DNA of 64,000 nucleotides, taken from positions 1 through 64,000 of the forward strand of contig NZ_JJMU01000065.1 in the NCBI RefSeq assembly GCF_000757725.1, written 5' to 3'. This DNA is from Sphingobacterium deserti (GTDB lineage: Bacteria; Bacteroidota; Bacteroidia; Sphingobacteriales; Sphingobacteriaceae). The translations under genes were made by a program, and so were the position numbers. Of this stretch, positions 7,676 to 17,940 are shown piece by piece (the stretch's first letter is position 1; each line of letters begins with the position of its first letter). The notes below the pieces were generated by a model. That model did no database searches. It saw only the letters and a list, made by a program, of their open reading frames with translations, and was not told the DNA's origin.

Positions 7676-8593
7676 ATGCATATATGTTTTATTGCGCTGC
7701 TTTTTACGCTCTGCTGTTTTCATGTATCGGCGCAGCGTAGTGCAACAGGTTTTTTTGTAGCACCGCGCATCAACTGGGCACAGGAAAAATTAAATTGGAG
7801 CATTGCAGGCAATGACGAAGGCAACAATCCGAATGTATTGTCTGAATTGATATGGGAGGAGCTCCGTGGTCCTCAGTTTGAAATTGCCTCAGGAATACAA
7901 CTATTCAATAAGGTATACATTAGGGGAGCGCTAACGTACCAACGTATCACAGTGGGGAAGGTGAGCGATACGGATTATGCGGACAATAATCGCGGATCTC
8001 CAACGGCCATTTTCAATTTAAAGGCAAATCAAGGGAAGACACTCAATTACCGTCTGGGATTATTTTATCAATTTTGGTCCAATGGCCGCTTTTCTGTAAT
8101 GCCACACGTGGAGTATTTCGGGCGTCAGCAGACACTTTATATGCTAGATGGGGAAGTGCCTTTAATTGTTGGAAGAGAGTTGCGAAGTACATATCGACCA
8201 AGCTGGAACGGAGCGCTAGTTGGTGTGGAGATTAGGTATAGCCGTAATCGATTTATTTTGGACTATGATATCGCTGTTTCGCGCGTTATGCGTTATGCTG
8301 CGGAAGCAAACTGGAATTTGCAGGATGATTTTAGACAGCCTGTTAGTTTTGTACACCAGGCAAAAGGCAACGGCTGGGAGACCACTCTTACCGCAGGATA
8401 CGAGATTAATGCTGCAATAAGACCATTTATGCACGCACGCTACTCGCATCTCCTTATCGGCAATGGAACTGATGAGTTGTACCGCGCTGACGGGCAAGTT
8501 TTTACTACACAGTTAAATGGTGTTTATTCCAGTGGTATAAGCGTCGGGGCAGGCATACAGTTTGTTTGGACAAAGCGTTCTAAGAGGTATTAA
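7676..8593 (+). CDS. Outer-membrane beta-barrel-like protein of unknown function
   Basis: Starting at the ATG at 7676 gives 305 residues with a clean signal peptide (MHICFIALLFTLCCFHVSAQ). An upstream in-frame ATG at 7622 would place a terminator-like hairpin inside the coding region and bury the signal peptide, so I reject it. The mature part has many alternating aromatic strands (RLGLFYQFWSNGRFSVMPHVEYF, LVGVEIRYSRNRFILDYDIAVS, GISVGAGIQFVW), as in small outer-membrane barrels. No specific family was recognised. It may share function with the astacin-like protease upstream. Confidence 0.7.
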   Translation: MHICFIALLFTLCCFHVSAQRSATGFFVAPRINWAQEKLNWSIAGNDEGNNPNVLSELIWEELRGPQFEIASGIQLFNKVYIRGALTYQRITVGKVSDTDYADNNRGSPTAIFNLKANQGKTLNYRLGLFYQFWSNGRFSVMPHVEYFGRQQTLYMLDGEVPLIVGRELRSTYRPSWNGALVGVEIRYSRNRFILDYDIAVSRVMRYAAEANWNLQDDFRQPVSFVHQAKGNGWETTLTAGYEINAAIRPFMHARYSHLLIGNGTDELYRADGQVFTTQLNGVYSSGISVGAGIQFVWTKRSKRY

Positions 8594-8628
8594 TGTTGCT
8601 GTACGTATTCAACGACTATAACTACATC

Positions 8629-9609
8629 TCATAACCGCAAGACTCTAGAATCAATGCGCGAAGTAATGGGATATACATCTTGGTGTCTTTCAATATCGAG
8701 GTTTTCCTTCCCGATCCCAACAAATGAAGTCTCTCTTCCGGAAAGCTGTATTTTGTCATCCTGCAGCGTTACCGTTGCCCAAATAGGATCCTCATACACC
8801 AATGTATGTCGTAGTATAGGATTTTCTGTGTAAAACTTTTCATCGAATTGTTGCGCCTGATAATCTTCGCCAACCCAATAATACGAAGCGCTGTTAATTT
8901 GAACGTAGTGTATACCGTTAATTTCATTATGATAATTAAGGTGATGATGCCCGGAAAGAACCAATTGTACTTTCGTAAATTGTGATCGTATGTTCTCTTG
9001 CTCTAAGAGATAGCGCACTTCCATACCGTTTTCTAAGCCATCAATAGTATTGTCCAGACCCTGATGGCAAAAAACTATTGTGGGATTTTTATTTTCCATC
9101 AAATCTTTCTTCAGCCAATCTAATTGCTGCTTTCCAATACGTCTTGGGTATCCGCTTGTTTGGGTGCCCGGGATTTTTTCATTTCCATTTAGTATGACAA
9201 AATGATAACCCATTTTATCAAATGAGTAATAAGCTGCAGGCATGTTCCAAAAATTCACGACTTGTTGATGCGTAAAGCCTTGGTCCGTGTCGTGATTGCC
9301 GATGACATGATAATTCTCGGGAAAGCTATTCCACAAATCTATCGCGTCTTTATTTTGCTCCGCAGGTATACAAAAATCACCTAATTGTATAATAAAGTCA
9401 GGCTTTTCCTGCTGCATCTTGTCGATGAAAAGTTGCAAACGGCGTTTACTATCGTGCATAAGGTCGATGTGTAAATCACTAATAACGCTAAATTTTAGCT
9501 TTCTGGCCGCAGATCGTTTTCCTGCAGCCGCCCAGCTTTGGCGTTGAGGAACTAAGAGCCCTATTGCAGCCGAGCCGGCTATAGATAAAAACATTTTTCT
9601 TGTGACCAT
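8629..9609 (-). CDS. Exported calcineurin-like metallophosphoesterase
   Basis: This 326-residue protein has an N-terminal signal (TRKMFLS then a hydrophobic run to about residue 28; Tat-like but with only one of the two arginines). The metal motifs are complete: SDLH at 44-47, GDF at 77-79, GNHD at 104-107, CHQG at 181-184 and GHHH at 220-223. It should hydrolyse phosphomonoesters or phosphodiesters in the periplasm. It is divergent from the SusC gene that opens the next cluster, 465 bp away, and may belong to the same pathway as the phosphoesterase at 15289. Confidence 0.9.
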   Translation of the reverse strand: MVTRKMFLSIAGSAAIGLLVPQRQSWAAAGKRSAARKLKFSVISDLHIDLMHDSKRRLQLFIDKMQQEKPDFIIQLGDFCIPAEQNKDAIDLWNSFPENYHVIGNHDTDQGFTHQQVVNFWNMPAAYYSFDKMGYHFVILNGNEKIPGTQTSGYPRRIGKQQLDWLKKDLMENKNPTIVFCHQGLDNTIDGLENGMEVRYLLEQENIRSQFTKVQLVLSGHHHLNYHNEINGIHYVQINSASYYWVGEDYQAQQFDEKFYTENPILRHTLVYEDPIWATVTLQDDKIQLSGRETSFVGIGKENLDIERHQDVYPITSRIDSRVLRL

Positions 9610-10074
9610 ATATACAGTGTTGTATGATTATACGTTAAATTCTCTTCTCGTTTTGCAATCGCTTGTGCAATACCAAAACCATTAGTTGATGCCTACTGTA
9701 ACCAATTTAAAATCTATATTAAACAAAAGTTTACAAATAATAAAAATATTTTGCTGATTATTCTTTAAATAATTCTTTTTAATTGGACAATACTTGTGAT
9801 ACAAATGGACATTTACAATAGGTATTGTTTGGGCATAACATAGGTTACTCTCCAACGATTACATAATAATTTCTTAATGTTTAAATATTACAAATACTAA
9901 ACATTTGAATTACATTTGTCTTTAAAATGATATTAAAAAGAATATATGTTCAATATTTGTAAATATTAGATTTTCAATGTATGTGTTTTACTAAAGCGAC
10001 TGCGCCAGGTGTTTGGGTTGAAATTTGGGAAGAGCGTATCGAAATTTAACAACGTTAATTAACTACCATCTATA
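9610..10074. other. Divergent intergenic region
   Basis: A 465-bp AT-rich region between the phosphoesterase and susC starts. A -7 box faces susC at 9911-9918. No small gene or RNA was recognised. Confidence 0.5.
9911..9918 (+). promoter_or_regulatory. TACATTTG -7 box upstream of susC
   Basis: Perfect match to TAnnTTTG, about 157 bp before the susC ATG. A matching -33 TTG at the right distance is not clear, so the site is only a candidate. The leader of about 150 nt would allow post-transcriptional control. Confidence 0.45.
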
Positions 10075-13000
10075 ATGAAATACAGCAACGCAATGCGCCA
10101 ACTGAAGCGCAGAATCAAATTACGCTATCGACGCCTGAAGTGCGGGGTGTTAGCTCTTACCTTTATCAGCTTTTTGGCCAGCCCCCGTGCATACGCCATA
10201 GACGTAAAAAGCATGGACAACCATTTACCAAACGCATCCGCTCTGCAACAATACATTCGGGGGAAAATTGTGGAAGGTAGTGTGCCTCTCGCTGGAGTAT
10301 CAATCGTCGTAAAAGGAAATGCTGCAATAGCTGCTGTTTCCGCTCAAGACGGTACTTTTGAGCTCCCCGTTAAGAAAGAAGTTCTGCTGCAGATTTCGTT
10401 AGTGGGTTATAAGTCGCGTGAAGTTGTTGCACAGGAAAACATGGTTGTTGAACTCGAGGCGGGAAGCACCGTACTTGACGAGGCAGTGGTGGTGGGCTTT
10501 GGCACACAAAAGAAGGTCAATTTAACGGGATCGGTAGACCAGATATCTTCCAAGCAGTTCGAGAACAGACCCGTAACAAATCTAGGATCTGCATTGCAAG
10601 GCCTAATTCCGAATCTAAATATCACCAATCCAAGTGGAAACCCTGCGGCGGAACCAACTTTCAATATCCGTGGAACGACCTCTATCAATGGGGGCGGCCC
10701 CCTAATTTTGGTTGATAACGTTCCGCTCACTGAGGCAGAGGTTGCGCGACTTAATCCAAATGATTTCGAAACGGTAACCGTGCTAAAGGACGCTTCCTCG
10801 GCAGCTATTTATGGCGCTCGGGCAGCTTTTGGAGTGGTGTTGATCACAACGAAGTCGGCAAAAGCGGGCAAAACCCAATTTAATCTAGGCTACAATTCGG
10901 CATGGCGCACGGTTGGGAAACTACCGGAAATTGTAACAGATCCACTTACGGTGATGGAATATAAACGTCAGGCAGCCGCTCCACTTTACGATCTATTTCC
11001 GGAGGCTGTGCGGCAATACGCCGCGCAGCTGCAAAACGATCCTTCGCTACCGCGGGTCATTTTAGACCCGACTAATACTTTGAATTATATGTATTATGGA
11101 TCGACGGACTGGATGGGGGAGGCGTATAAAAAAATCGCGCCGACACATACCGTCAATCTGAGCGTGGCAAAGAAAGTAGATAAACTGGATTATCTCTTTT
11201 CAGGCGAATACTATAAGCAGCAAGGTATGCTTAGATACGGTGAAGACGAACTTACCCGCTATAATGCAAGGGGGAAAGTAAACTTGGAAATAAACGATTG
11301 GTTATCCTTCGGAAACAATACATTGCTTACCGTTAGAGACCTAGATGCCCCTATATTTATGGGAGACGACTTTTTTTGGAACGTTAACCGCACAAGTTCC
11401 CTCGATGTACCCAAAAATCCGGATGGTAGCTGGACGCAGGCCGGCGCGGGGTTATTGGGCAGAATGCAGGACGGGGGCCGTACCACACGCTCCATTAACG
11501 AATTTCAATCATCGTTTCAAACGCGCGCTACCCTGCTGAAAGACATCTGGACAGTTAATGCAGACCTTACCTTTCGCCGTACTTCCGGAAATACCAATTC
11601 TTTCGATATTCCCATACCCTACCGAACAGGGCCGGCAACAGAAATTAAATATGCCGGATCGACGACTTCGTATGCGACCAAAGAAAATGAGAGCACGAAA
11701 TATGATGTATTGAACCTTTACAGCAACTTGCAGAAAACCTTCGGCATGCATCAACTCACGTTCCTATTAGGTTACAATCAGGAATACAGGAAAACCGAAT
11801 GGTCATCATTACGTCGCAACGACCTCTTATCGCCTTCTATACCAACACCTGAACTGGCATCCGGAACGATGACTACGCGTCATACCATAGACGATTGGGC
11901 TGTACGGGGCCTGTTCTACCGATTAACATACGGCTATAATGATACATATCTATTAGAATTAAATGGCCGCTACGATGGTTCTTCAAAATTTCCAAAGGCT
12001 AGCCGATGGGGATTTTTTCCATCCGCCTCAGCAGCTTGGGTGGTATCGCAGGAACGTTTCTTTACACCTTTGAAATCGGTTGTTAATTTCCTTAAATTTC
12101 GCGGATCATATGGAGAATTGGGAAACCAAAATATAGCCAACTATGCCTATCTGCCCACGCTCTCAACCGAAAAAATTGATTGGGTGCTGGGCGCGGAGCG
12201 GCCAATGGGAATGAATCCACCCGGAGCAATTTCTAATTCTTTTACTTGGGAAAAGGTCTCTACTTTAAATTTTGGAATCGACCTAGCTACATTAAACAAT
12301 CGATTGAACCTCATGTTCGACAAATATGTCCGCAGAACTGAGGGGATGTTAGTGCCTGGACGTACCTTGCCGGCAGTCTTCGGTACAGATTCGCCAAGGA
12401 TGAATGCCGGCGACTTGAAAACTGAGGGATGGGATATGCGGCTTAGCTGGCGCGATCAACTTACTTTGGCAGGCTCGCCCTTTAGTTACGAAGCAGCTTT
12501 TGTGCTTTCCAACTATCAAGCCCATATTACCCGATATGATAATCCGACTAATTTGTTAGCTGACTATTTTGTCGGACAACGATTGGGAAGCATATGGGGC
12601 TATACCTATGATGGCGTGTTTGAAAATCAACAACAATTAGATGCCTTGAACATGGTTGATATAGGAAATACAAATCAAGGAGGGAACTCCTACATTGGCG
12701 ATGTAAAATTCAAAGATCAAAACGGCGACGGCAGGATAAATGCGGGGAAAAGAACCTTAGACGATCACGGTGATATGTCGATCATAGGCAACAGTTATAC
12801 GCAACTGCCTTATAGTTTTGACTTAAGTGGAAATTGGAAAGGCATCAGTATGCGGGTTTTCTTGCAGGGCGTAGGTAAGAGAGACTGGTATCCGCCAGGT
12901 AATCATGTATACTTTTGGGGAATATACGCGCAGCCGTGGACAAATGTAACAAAACAAAACCTTGACCATTGGGCACCGGAAAACCCGAATGGCTACTTTC

Positions 13001-13290
13001 CTGCCGTGCGTGCGTATGCTGCGGAGGTCGGCGGGAGGTCACTTGGTGCAGCTAATGATCACTATCTGCAGGATGCCCGCTACTTGCGGGTAAAGAATGT
13101 AACATTAGGGTATTCGTTACCGCTCAGGTGGGTGGAATCGATGGGACTAAACCGCTTGCAAGTTTACTGCAGCGGAGAAAATCTGTTCGAAAAATCCAAC
13201 CTCGATGTTCCGCTGGATCCGGAAGGGCTGGAAGGTAGAATTTACCCCTTCCAACGGACGTATTCTTTCGGTATGAATTTAAGTTTTTAA
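10075..13290 (+). CDS. SusC/RagA-type TonB-dependent outer-membrane transporter
   Basis: This 1071-residue protein has an unusually long basic signal region (hydrophobic core at about residues 24-42), a carboxypeptidase-D-like domain at about 62-130 (KIVEGSVPLAGVSIVVKG), the DEAVVVGFGTQKKVNLTGSV linker, a plug domain (RGTTSINGGGPLILVDNVPL) and a 22-strand barrel ending in YSFGMNLSF. It forms the channel under the SusD lid and moves a bulky ligand across the outer membrane using TonB energy. It is followed after 10 bp by its SusD partner. There is no FecR or sigma/anti-sigma pair beside it, so regulation is probably direct. Confidence 0.97.
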   Translation: MKYSNAMRQLKRRIKLRYRRLKCGVLALTFISFLASPRAYAIDVKSMDNHLPNASALQQYIRGKIVEGSVPLAGVSIVVKGNAAIAAVSAQDGTFELPVKKEVLLQISLVGYKSREVVAQENMVVELEAGSTVLDEAVVVGFGTQKKVNLTGSVDQISSKQFENRPVTNLGSALQGLIPNLNITNPSGNPAAEPTFNIRGTTSINGGGPLILVDNVPLTEAEVARLNPNDFETVTVLKDASSAAIYGARAAFGVVLITTKSAKAGKTQFNLGYNSAWRTVGKLPEIVTDPLTVMEYKRQAAAPLYDLFPEAVRQYAAQLQNDPSLPRVILDPTNTLNYMYYGSTDWMGEAYKKIAPTHTVNLSVAKKVDKLDYLFSGEYYKQQGMLRYGEDELTRYNARGKVNLEINDWLSFGNNTLLTVRDLDAPIFMGDDFFWNVNRTSSLDVPKNPDGSWTQAGAGLLGRMQDGGRTTRSINEFQSSFQTRATLLKDIWTVNADLTFRRTSGNTNSFDIPIPYRTGPATEIKYAGSTTSYATKENESTKYDVLNLYSNLQKTFGMHQLTFLLGYNQEYRKTEWSSLRRNDLLSPSIPTPELASGTMTTRHTIDDWAVRGLFYRLTYGYNDTYLLELNGRYDGSSKFPKASRWGFFPSASAAWVVSQERFFTPLKSVVNFLKFRGSYGELGNQNIANYAYLPTLSTEKIDWVLGAERPMGMNPPGAISNSFTWEKVSTLNFGIDLATLNNRLNLMFDKYVRRTEGMLVPGRTLPAVFGTDSPRMNAGDLKTEGWDMRLSWRDQLTLAGSPFSYEAAFVLSNYQAHITRYDNPTNLLADYFVGQRLGSIWGYTYDGVFENQQQLDALNMVDIGNTNQGGNSYIGDVKFKDQNGDGRINAGKRTLDDHGDMSIIGNSYTQLPYSFDLSGNWKGISMRVFLQGVGKRDWYPPGNHVYFWGIYAQPWTNVTKQNLDHWAPENPNGYFPAVRAYAAEVGGRSLGAANDHYLQDARYLRVKNVTLGYSLPLRWVESMGLNRLQVYCSGENLFEKSNLDVPLDPEGLEGRIYPFQRTYSFGMNLSF

Positions 13291-13300
13291 ATAAGAGCAC

Positions 13301-15088
13301 ATGAAAAATTATCTATATATAGGGTTTATCCTATCCGTTATACTACACAGCAGCTGTAATGACGACTTTCTGGATCGTTCGCCCCAGACAAGCGTAACGG
13401 AAGAAAGCACATTCAAAACAGTCGCAGATCTAGAGATATACACCAACAGTATGTATGGCATGCTGTCACCAGCTTACAGCGATGGCTTCTCGGATAACAT
13501 TGCTGCGTTGAGCGGCGCCTCGACCACCAACAATATGGTCCGCGGAACCCTTACGGCCGCGAACGCCGACGGATGGGATGACTGGGAGAGCCTGAGAAGA
13601 ATTAACTTTATGCTGCAAAATCTGCATAAAGCTGTTGGCGACCAAGCCGCTATTGACCACTTCACAGGAATTGCACGCTTCTACCGTGCATATTGGTATT
13701 ACAATATGGTTATGCGTTATGGCGATGTGCCCTGGTACGGGAGGGTTTTAGGAGAGCAAGAGAGCGAAGAACTGACGAAGGGACAAGACTCCCGGGAGTT
13801 GGTTGTCGATTCCATCATGGTTGACCTGGAGTATGCAGCAGCGCATATCCAGCCTAGCGGTACGAATATGCGAATCACGAGATGGGCAGCTTTAGCGCTT
13901 ATGTCCCGCATCGCGCTGTATGAAGGCAGTTACCGTAAATATCATGGATACCTGAACCTCGCCACTTCAGCAAACATGTATTTTGAAAAAGCCGCCAGTG
14001 CCGCTAAGCAAGTTATGGACGAGGGAGGCTTCGCTCTTCATAGTACAGGTAATCATGCTGAAGACTTCCGGAGCTTGTTTTCAAGTTCGGATCTCTCGGC
14101 GAATAAGGAAATTATATTTCTATGGAAAAACAGCCGCGGAGAAGGTGTAGCGAATAACACGCATACCGTGTTTGACTACCAATGGGCCTTCAGTAAGGAT
14201 CTTATGGAAGAGTTTTTGATGTCCGACGGTTCAAGGTTTACCGATCTTCCGGGCTATGAATCAATGGCCATCACAGAAATATTTAGAAACAGGGATCCCC
14301 GATTGGGAGAAACTATGATGCAACCCGGATTCAAAACAAATCCACAGCTAGATATACCGTATGTATTGAAGCCTACTTTCGGCGGTTACCTCCAAGTAAA
14401 GTTTTACCCACGCGATCGCGGCATGCGTTTGGGATGGAACCTAAACTATACTGATCTTCCGATTTTGCGCTATGCAGAAGTACTACTAAATTACGCAGAA
14501 GCGAAGGCGGAATTAGGGACGCTAGATCAATCTGATCTGGATGCGACAGTCGGACAGCTGCGCCAACGAGTGGGGCTTCCTAAGCTAGATCTTTTGCAGG
14601 CCAATGCAGATGTAGATCCGCAGTTAGCGACCCGTTATCCTAATGTCAACGAAAACAAAGGTGTGGTTTTAGAGATACGTAGGGAACGGAGAGTGGAGCT
14701 TGCAGGGGAGGGCTCTAGAGCCAACGATTTAAATAGGTGGTTTGTGGGCGAGCTGTTTGCAACAGCGCCAAAAGGTATGTTTGTCAAGCAGCTTGGCGCG
14801 ATGGATGTTACGGGCGATGGAAACCCTGATATCGCTATTTTGGAAAGTCCGTCGCAACAAGAACCTATCGCTAATTTGCCAGAAGACACAAAAGAACGTC
14901 TAGTGCGCTATTACCTAAGTGAAAATGTGATCTACCTGTCAAATGGAAACAGCGGACATATTATGTTTACACGAGATAAAACACAGCCTCGATTGTGGAA
15001 AGATGGCCCACAGTATTATTACCGGCCGATTCCGCTTCAGCAAACAGTGCTTAATCCAAATCTTCGGCAACCTTTTGGCTGGGAATAA
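13301..15088 (+). CDS. SusD/RagB-type surface lipoprotein
   Basis: This 595-residue protein has a lipobox ending at Cys19 (ILHSSC) followed by NDDFLDRSPQTSVTEESTF, the usual SusD start. TPR-like helices follow (RINFMLQNLHKAV, ARFYRAYWYYNMVMRYGDVPW), and the C-terminal RagB region includes ILRYAEVLLNYAEAKAELG and EIRRERRVELAGEG. It binds the ligand at the cell surface and closes over the SusC channel. It ends in a strong hairpin at 15109-15151, so susCD may be transcribed more than the enzymes that follow. Confidence 0.97.
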   Translation: MKNYLYIGFILSVILHSSCNDDFLDRSPQTSVTEESTFKTVADLEIYTNSMYGMLSPAYSDGFSDNIAALSGASTTNNMVRGTLTAANADGWDDWESLRRINFMLQNLHKAVGDQAAIDHFTGIARFYRAYWYYNMVMRYGDVPWYGRVLGEQESEELTKGQDSRELVVDSIMVDLEYAAAHIQPSGTNMRITRWAALALMSRIALYEGSYRKYHGYLNLATSANMYFEKAASAAKQVMDEGGFALHSTGNHAEDFRSLFSSSDLSANKEIIFLWKNSRGEGVANNTHTVFDYQWAFSKDLMEEFLMSDGSRFTDLPGYESMAITEIFRNRDPRLGETMMQPGFKTNPQLDIPYVLKPTFGGYLQVKFYPRDRGMRLGWNLNYTDLPILRYAEVLLNYAEAKAELGTLDQSDLDATVGQLRQRVGLPKLDLLQANADVDPQLATRYPNVNENKGVVLEIRRERRVELAGEGSRANDLNRWFVGELFATAPKGMFVKQLGAMDVTGDGNPDIAILESPSQQEPIANLPEDTKERLVRYYLSENVIYLSNGNSGHIMFTRDKTQPRLWKDGPQYYYRPIPLQQTVLNPNLRQPFGWE

Positions 15089-15108
15089 TAGCGTAAAATC
15101 AGAGCTTT

Positions 15109-15151
15109 CAAATTACTGTAATGCACCGTTTGTATGCATTACGGTAATTTG
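15109..15151 (+). terminator. 17-bp hairpin after susD
   Basis: CAAATTACTGTAATGCA at 15109-15125 pairs with 15135-15151 with one wobble, around a nine-base loop. It is followed by ACTATTTTAAAC. It lies 20 bp after the susD stop and 137 bp before the next gene, so it can stop or limit transcription from susCD into the enzyme genes. Confidence 0.75.
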
Positions 15152-15288
15152 ACTATTTTAAACAACAATTTTATACCTATGGAATGTTTATGCTTGCCAA
15201 ACATAGTCACACAAAAGAATAATCTGGCCATTTCCCATGGCAGTAAAAAAACACATCGACCCTTAGCGAGCTCATAAAAAACTTAATC

Positions 15289-17652
15289 ATGCGATACTAC
15301 TCTTTGCTTTTCTTCTTCTTTTTGTGCTCGTTTTTGCAGGCACAGATATCCGGACGCGTTTTTATAGACGCGAATAATAACGGCCTCTACGACCTCTCGG
15401 AGAAAGGTGTGGCTAATGTTTGTATTTCGGATGGATTCACAGTCGTACAGACGAATGTTGATGGTCTCTTTACACTATCTCCTCAAGCAGATAGCCGTTT
15501 TTTATTTATGACTACCCCATTTGGATATTTTGCTGCAAATGGACATTACCTGAAGTTGCAGGATTCGACATTATCAACGCTTGATTTTCCGCTACAGCAC
15601 GATCCCCATCAGCAAAAAGATTTCCTGGATTTTATACAGATAACCGACACCGAAACATCGATATACGGAACTTGGATTGATAATGTGCGTAATTTTTCGC
15701 GGGCCAATAAATCGTCTTTTATCATGCACACCGGTGATATTTGCTATGAAGATGGGATGCGTTTCCATGCACAGCAAGTAAATAGTAAGCTGATGGGAAG
15801 ACCGGTGTATTATACGGTGGGAAATCATGATTTGGTGAAGGGAGCGTATGGCGAGCAGATGTTTGAGAGCTTATTTGGTCCGAGCTACTATTCGTTTGAA
15901 GCGGGCCCTGCACATTTTGTGGTAACCCCAATGTGGAATGGTGATTATAAGCCAAGTTATACAAAGGATCAAGTCATAGCTTGGTTGAAGCAAGATTTGC
16001 TGTTGAAAGGAAAAGACAAGCCACTAATTTTTATCAACCATGATTTTGACATAGGCTCAGATTATGTATTGCGTGGTGAGCGAGATTCTATTGATCTGAA
16101 GCACTTCAATTTGAAAGCTTGGCTCTTTGGTCATTGGCACGATAACTTTGTTTGGAACGATATCGAAAACGACGTAAAGATTGTATCAAGCAATGCACCT
16201 AACAAAGGGGGGATTGATCACGCTGTCGAACAATTTTTACACATTAAACTGACCGGGGCGGGAATAGCGTCTATCACGCCTCGCTACACCAATTTGCGTA
16301 GCCATGTGAAAATCGCCAAGCCTGTGCTGACAGAAAATAAGCTGAAGCTGCACGCTATCGCGTACGATAGTGATCGACCAATTAAAAATGTGAGCGCTTC
16401 AATTCTAGATGCAGAGAGAAATCTTCTCAGCACTTTTGATCTTAGTGCTGTTAGCGACTGGGCATGGGAAGGGCATACACGGGAAGACATAAATCGCGAC
16501 CGCTACGTGGAGCTACAGGTGAACTACGTCAATGGTGAATATGACATTCGGAGGGAGTATTTTGGCGAAAATAAGAAAATGCCGTCGATGGATTTGATTT
16601 GGACAAGCAATCTTGAATCAAATATATGGAAAGCAGGTCCTCTGCTGCATGGTGGGAAGGTTTATGCGGCAACCATAGACGATGCCGGAAACGGTAAGGC
16701 AGCGATCATCGCGCTAAACGCAGCTACCGGTAAGCAAATATGGCGATTTAACACAAAAAATTCTGTAAAGCAAAAAATGCGTATTGCGGCCGGGATCCTC
16801 GTAACGACAGATGTGGAAGGCAACGTATATGCATTGGATGCTGAGACAGGTGCGTTAATCTGGCAGAAGGAGCTACATTTAGGCCGCACATTGCCCAATT
16901 ATATGTCGGCCGGCGCGCTGCAGGATAATGTGTATTATACTGGTTTTGGGTCTTACCTGTCGGCGCTCGATCTCCAAACGGGTCAGTTGCTTTGGAAGAA
17001 CAGGGACTGGAATGGAGGACAAGCTATGCCCGGCGAGTTATATGCCACCGCCACCAGCCTCATTACCGGCGCCAACTGGAACAGCTTATTTCTACACGAT
17101 CGCCGAACAGGGAAACTATTATGGAGCAAAAAGGATGAAGGCATTCGTTTTCGAAGTAGTGGAATTGCGATGGATGGTCAACATCTGTTCGTTGCAGGGT
17201 TAAACACGCTGTTTGTATTGGACGAACCTTCGGGAAAAGAAATCCGTAAACATACCTTTTCAGAAGACTTTAAGTCGATGGGTTCACCATTAGTTCATGA
17301 TGACTTGCTGGTCGTGCCCACAGGCAATTGTGGCATAATGGCTGTCGATAAACAAAGCTTAGAAAAAAGGTGGCATTTCACGACGAGAGAGTCATTAATT
17401 TATACCTCATCTTACACATCGCCAGAGCGCCACGAACTTGTTGCGACAGTAGAGTCAGCAGTGGTGCCGTTTAAAGATTATTTCGTGTTTGGAGGTTCAG
17501 ACGGCTTTTTATATATGGTTGACCGCAGGGGCAAGCTAATCGCAGAATTAGAGATAGGCGCGCCTATTCTAGGGGATCCTTTCATAGCAGACGATGAAAT
17601 TTTTATTACAGATTTCGCGGGCAATGTCCATCGAATACACTTCAAATCATAA
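15289..17652 (+). CDS. Exported phosphoesterase fused to a PQQ-like beta-propeller
   Basis: This 787-residue protein has a signal peptide (to about residue 18), an SdrD/CarD-like beta domain with GRVFIDANNNGLYDLSEKGV at about 21-40, a calcineurin-like phosphoesterase domain at about 110-330, and a PQQ-type propeller at about 425-787. Metal motifs are DTE at 120-122, GD with Asp150, GNHD at 178-181, NHDFD, and GHWHD. The first motif has Glu where most relatives have His (DxH). Propeller blades show repeats such as ALNAATGKQIWRF, ALDAETGALIWQKE and HDRRTGKLLWSK. It probably removes phosphate in the periplasm; the propeller may bind substrate or a partner. PQQ binding is not shown. Confidence 0.9.
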   Translation: MRYYSLLFFFFLCSFLQAQISGRVFIDANNNGLYDLSEKGVANVCISDGFTVVQTNVDGLFTLSPQADSRFLFMTTPFGYFAANGHYLKLQDSTLSTLDFPLQHDPHQQKDFLDFIQITDTETSIYGTWIDNVRNFSRANKSSFIMHTGDICYEDGMRFHAQQVNSKLMGRPVYYTVGNHDLVKGAYGEQMFESLFGPSYYSFEAGPAHFVVTPMWNGDYKPSYTKDQVIAWLKQDLLLKGKDKPLIFINHDFDIGSDYVLRGERDSIDLKHFNLKAWLFGHWHDNFVWNDIENDVKIVSSNAPNKGGIDHAVEQFLHIKLTGAGIASITPRYTNLRSHVKIAKPVLTENKLKLHAIAYDSDRPIKNVSASILDAERNLLSTFDLSAVSDWAWEGHTREDINRDRYVELQVNYVNGEYDIRREYFGENKKMPSMDLIWTSNLESNIWKAGPLLHGGKVYAATIDDAGNGKAAIIALNAATGKQIWRFNTKNSVKQKMRIAAGILVTTDVEGNVYALDAETGALIWQKELHLGRTLPNYMSAGALQDNVYYTGFGSYLSALDLQTGQLLWKNRDWNGGQAMPGELYATATSLITGANWNSLFLHDRRTGKLLWSKKDEGIRFRSSGIAMDGQHLFVAGLNTLFVLDEPSGKEIRKHTFSEDFKSMGSPLVHDDLLVVPTGNCGIMAVDKQSLEKRWHFTTRESLIYTSSYTSPERHELVATVESAVVPFKDYFVFGGSDGFLYMVDRRGKLIAELEIGAPILGDPFIADDEIFITDFAGNVHRIHFKS

Positions 17653-17940
17653 CGCCATCGCATTTGCCTTTTATCGCAACCCTAAGATTCCAACTATTTG
17701 TAAAAAACTAGTTATATTTAGTATTTGTAAACATAGTTGTGTATTTTCGAAAGAGTGTTGCAATGCTGAGCAGTTAATAGTGGTTTAGCATTTCTTTTGA
17801 TTGTGTCTAAAGCGTCACATAGTAAGGACTTTAAAAAATAAAAGGAGCGTCTAGATAGAATGCTGCAATTTAAAAATGGATCTGGCAACGCACTTCCATT
17901 GTAAACCTATGAGCTACTAAATTTATAAACCATTGATACC

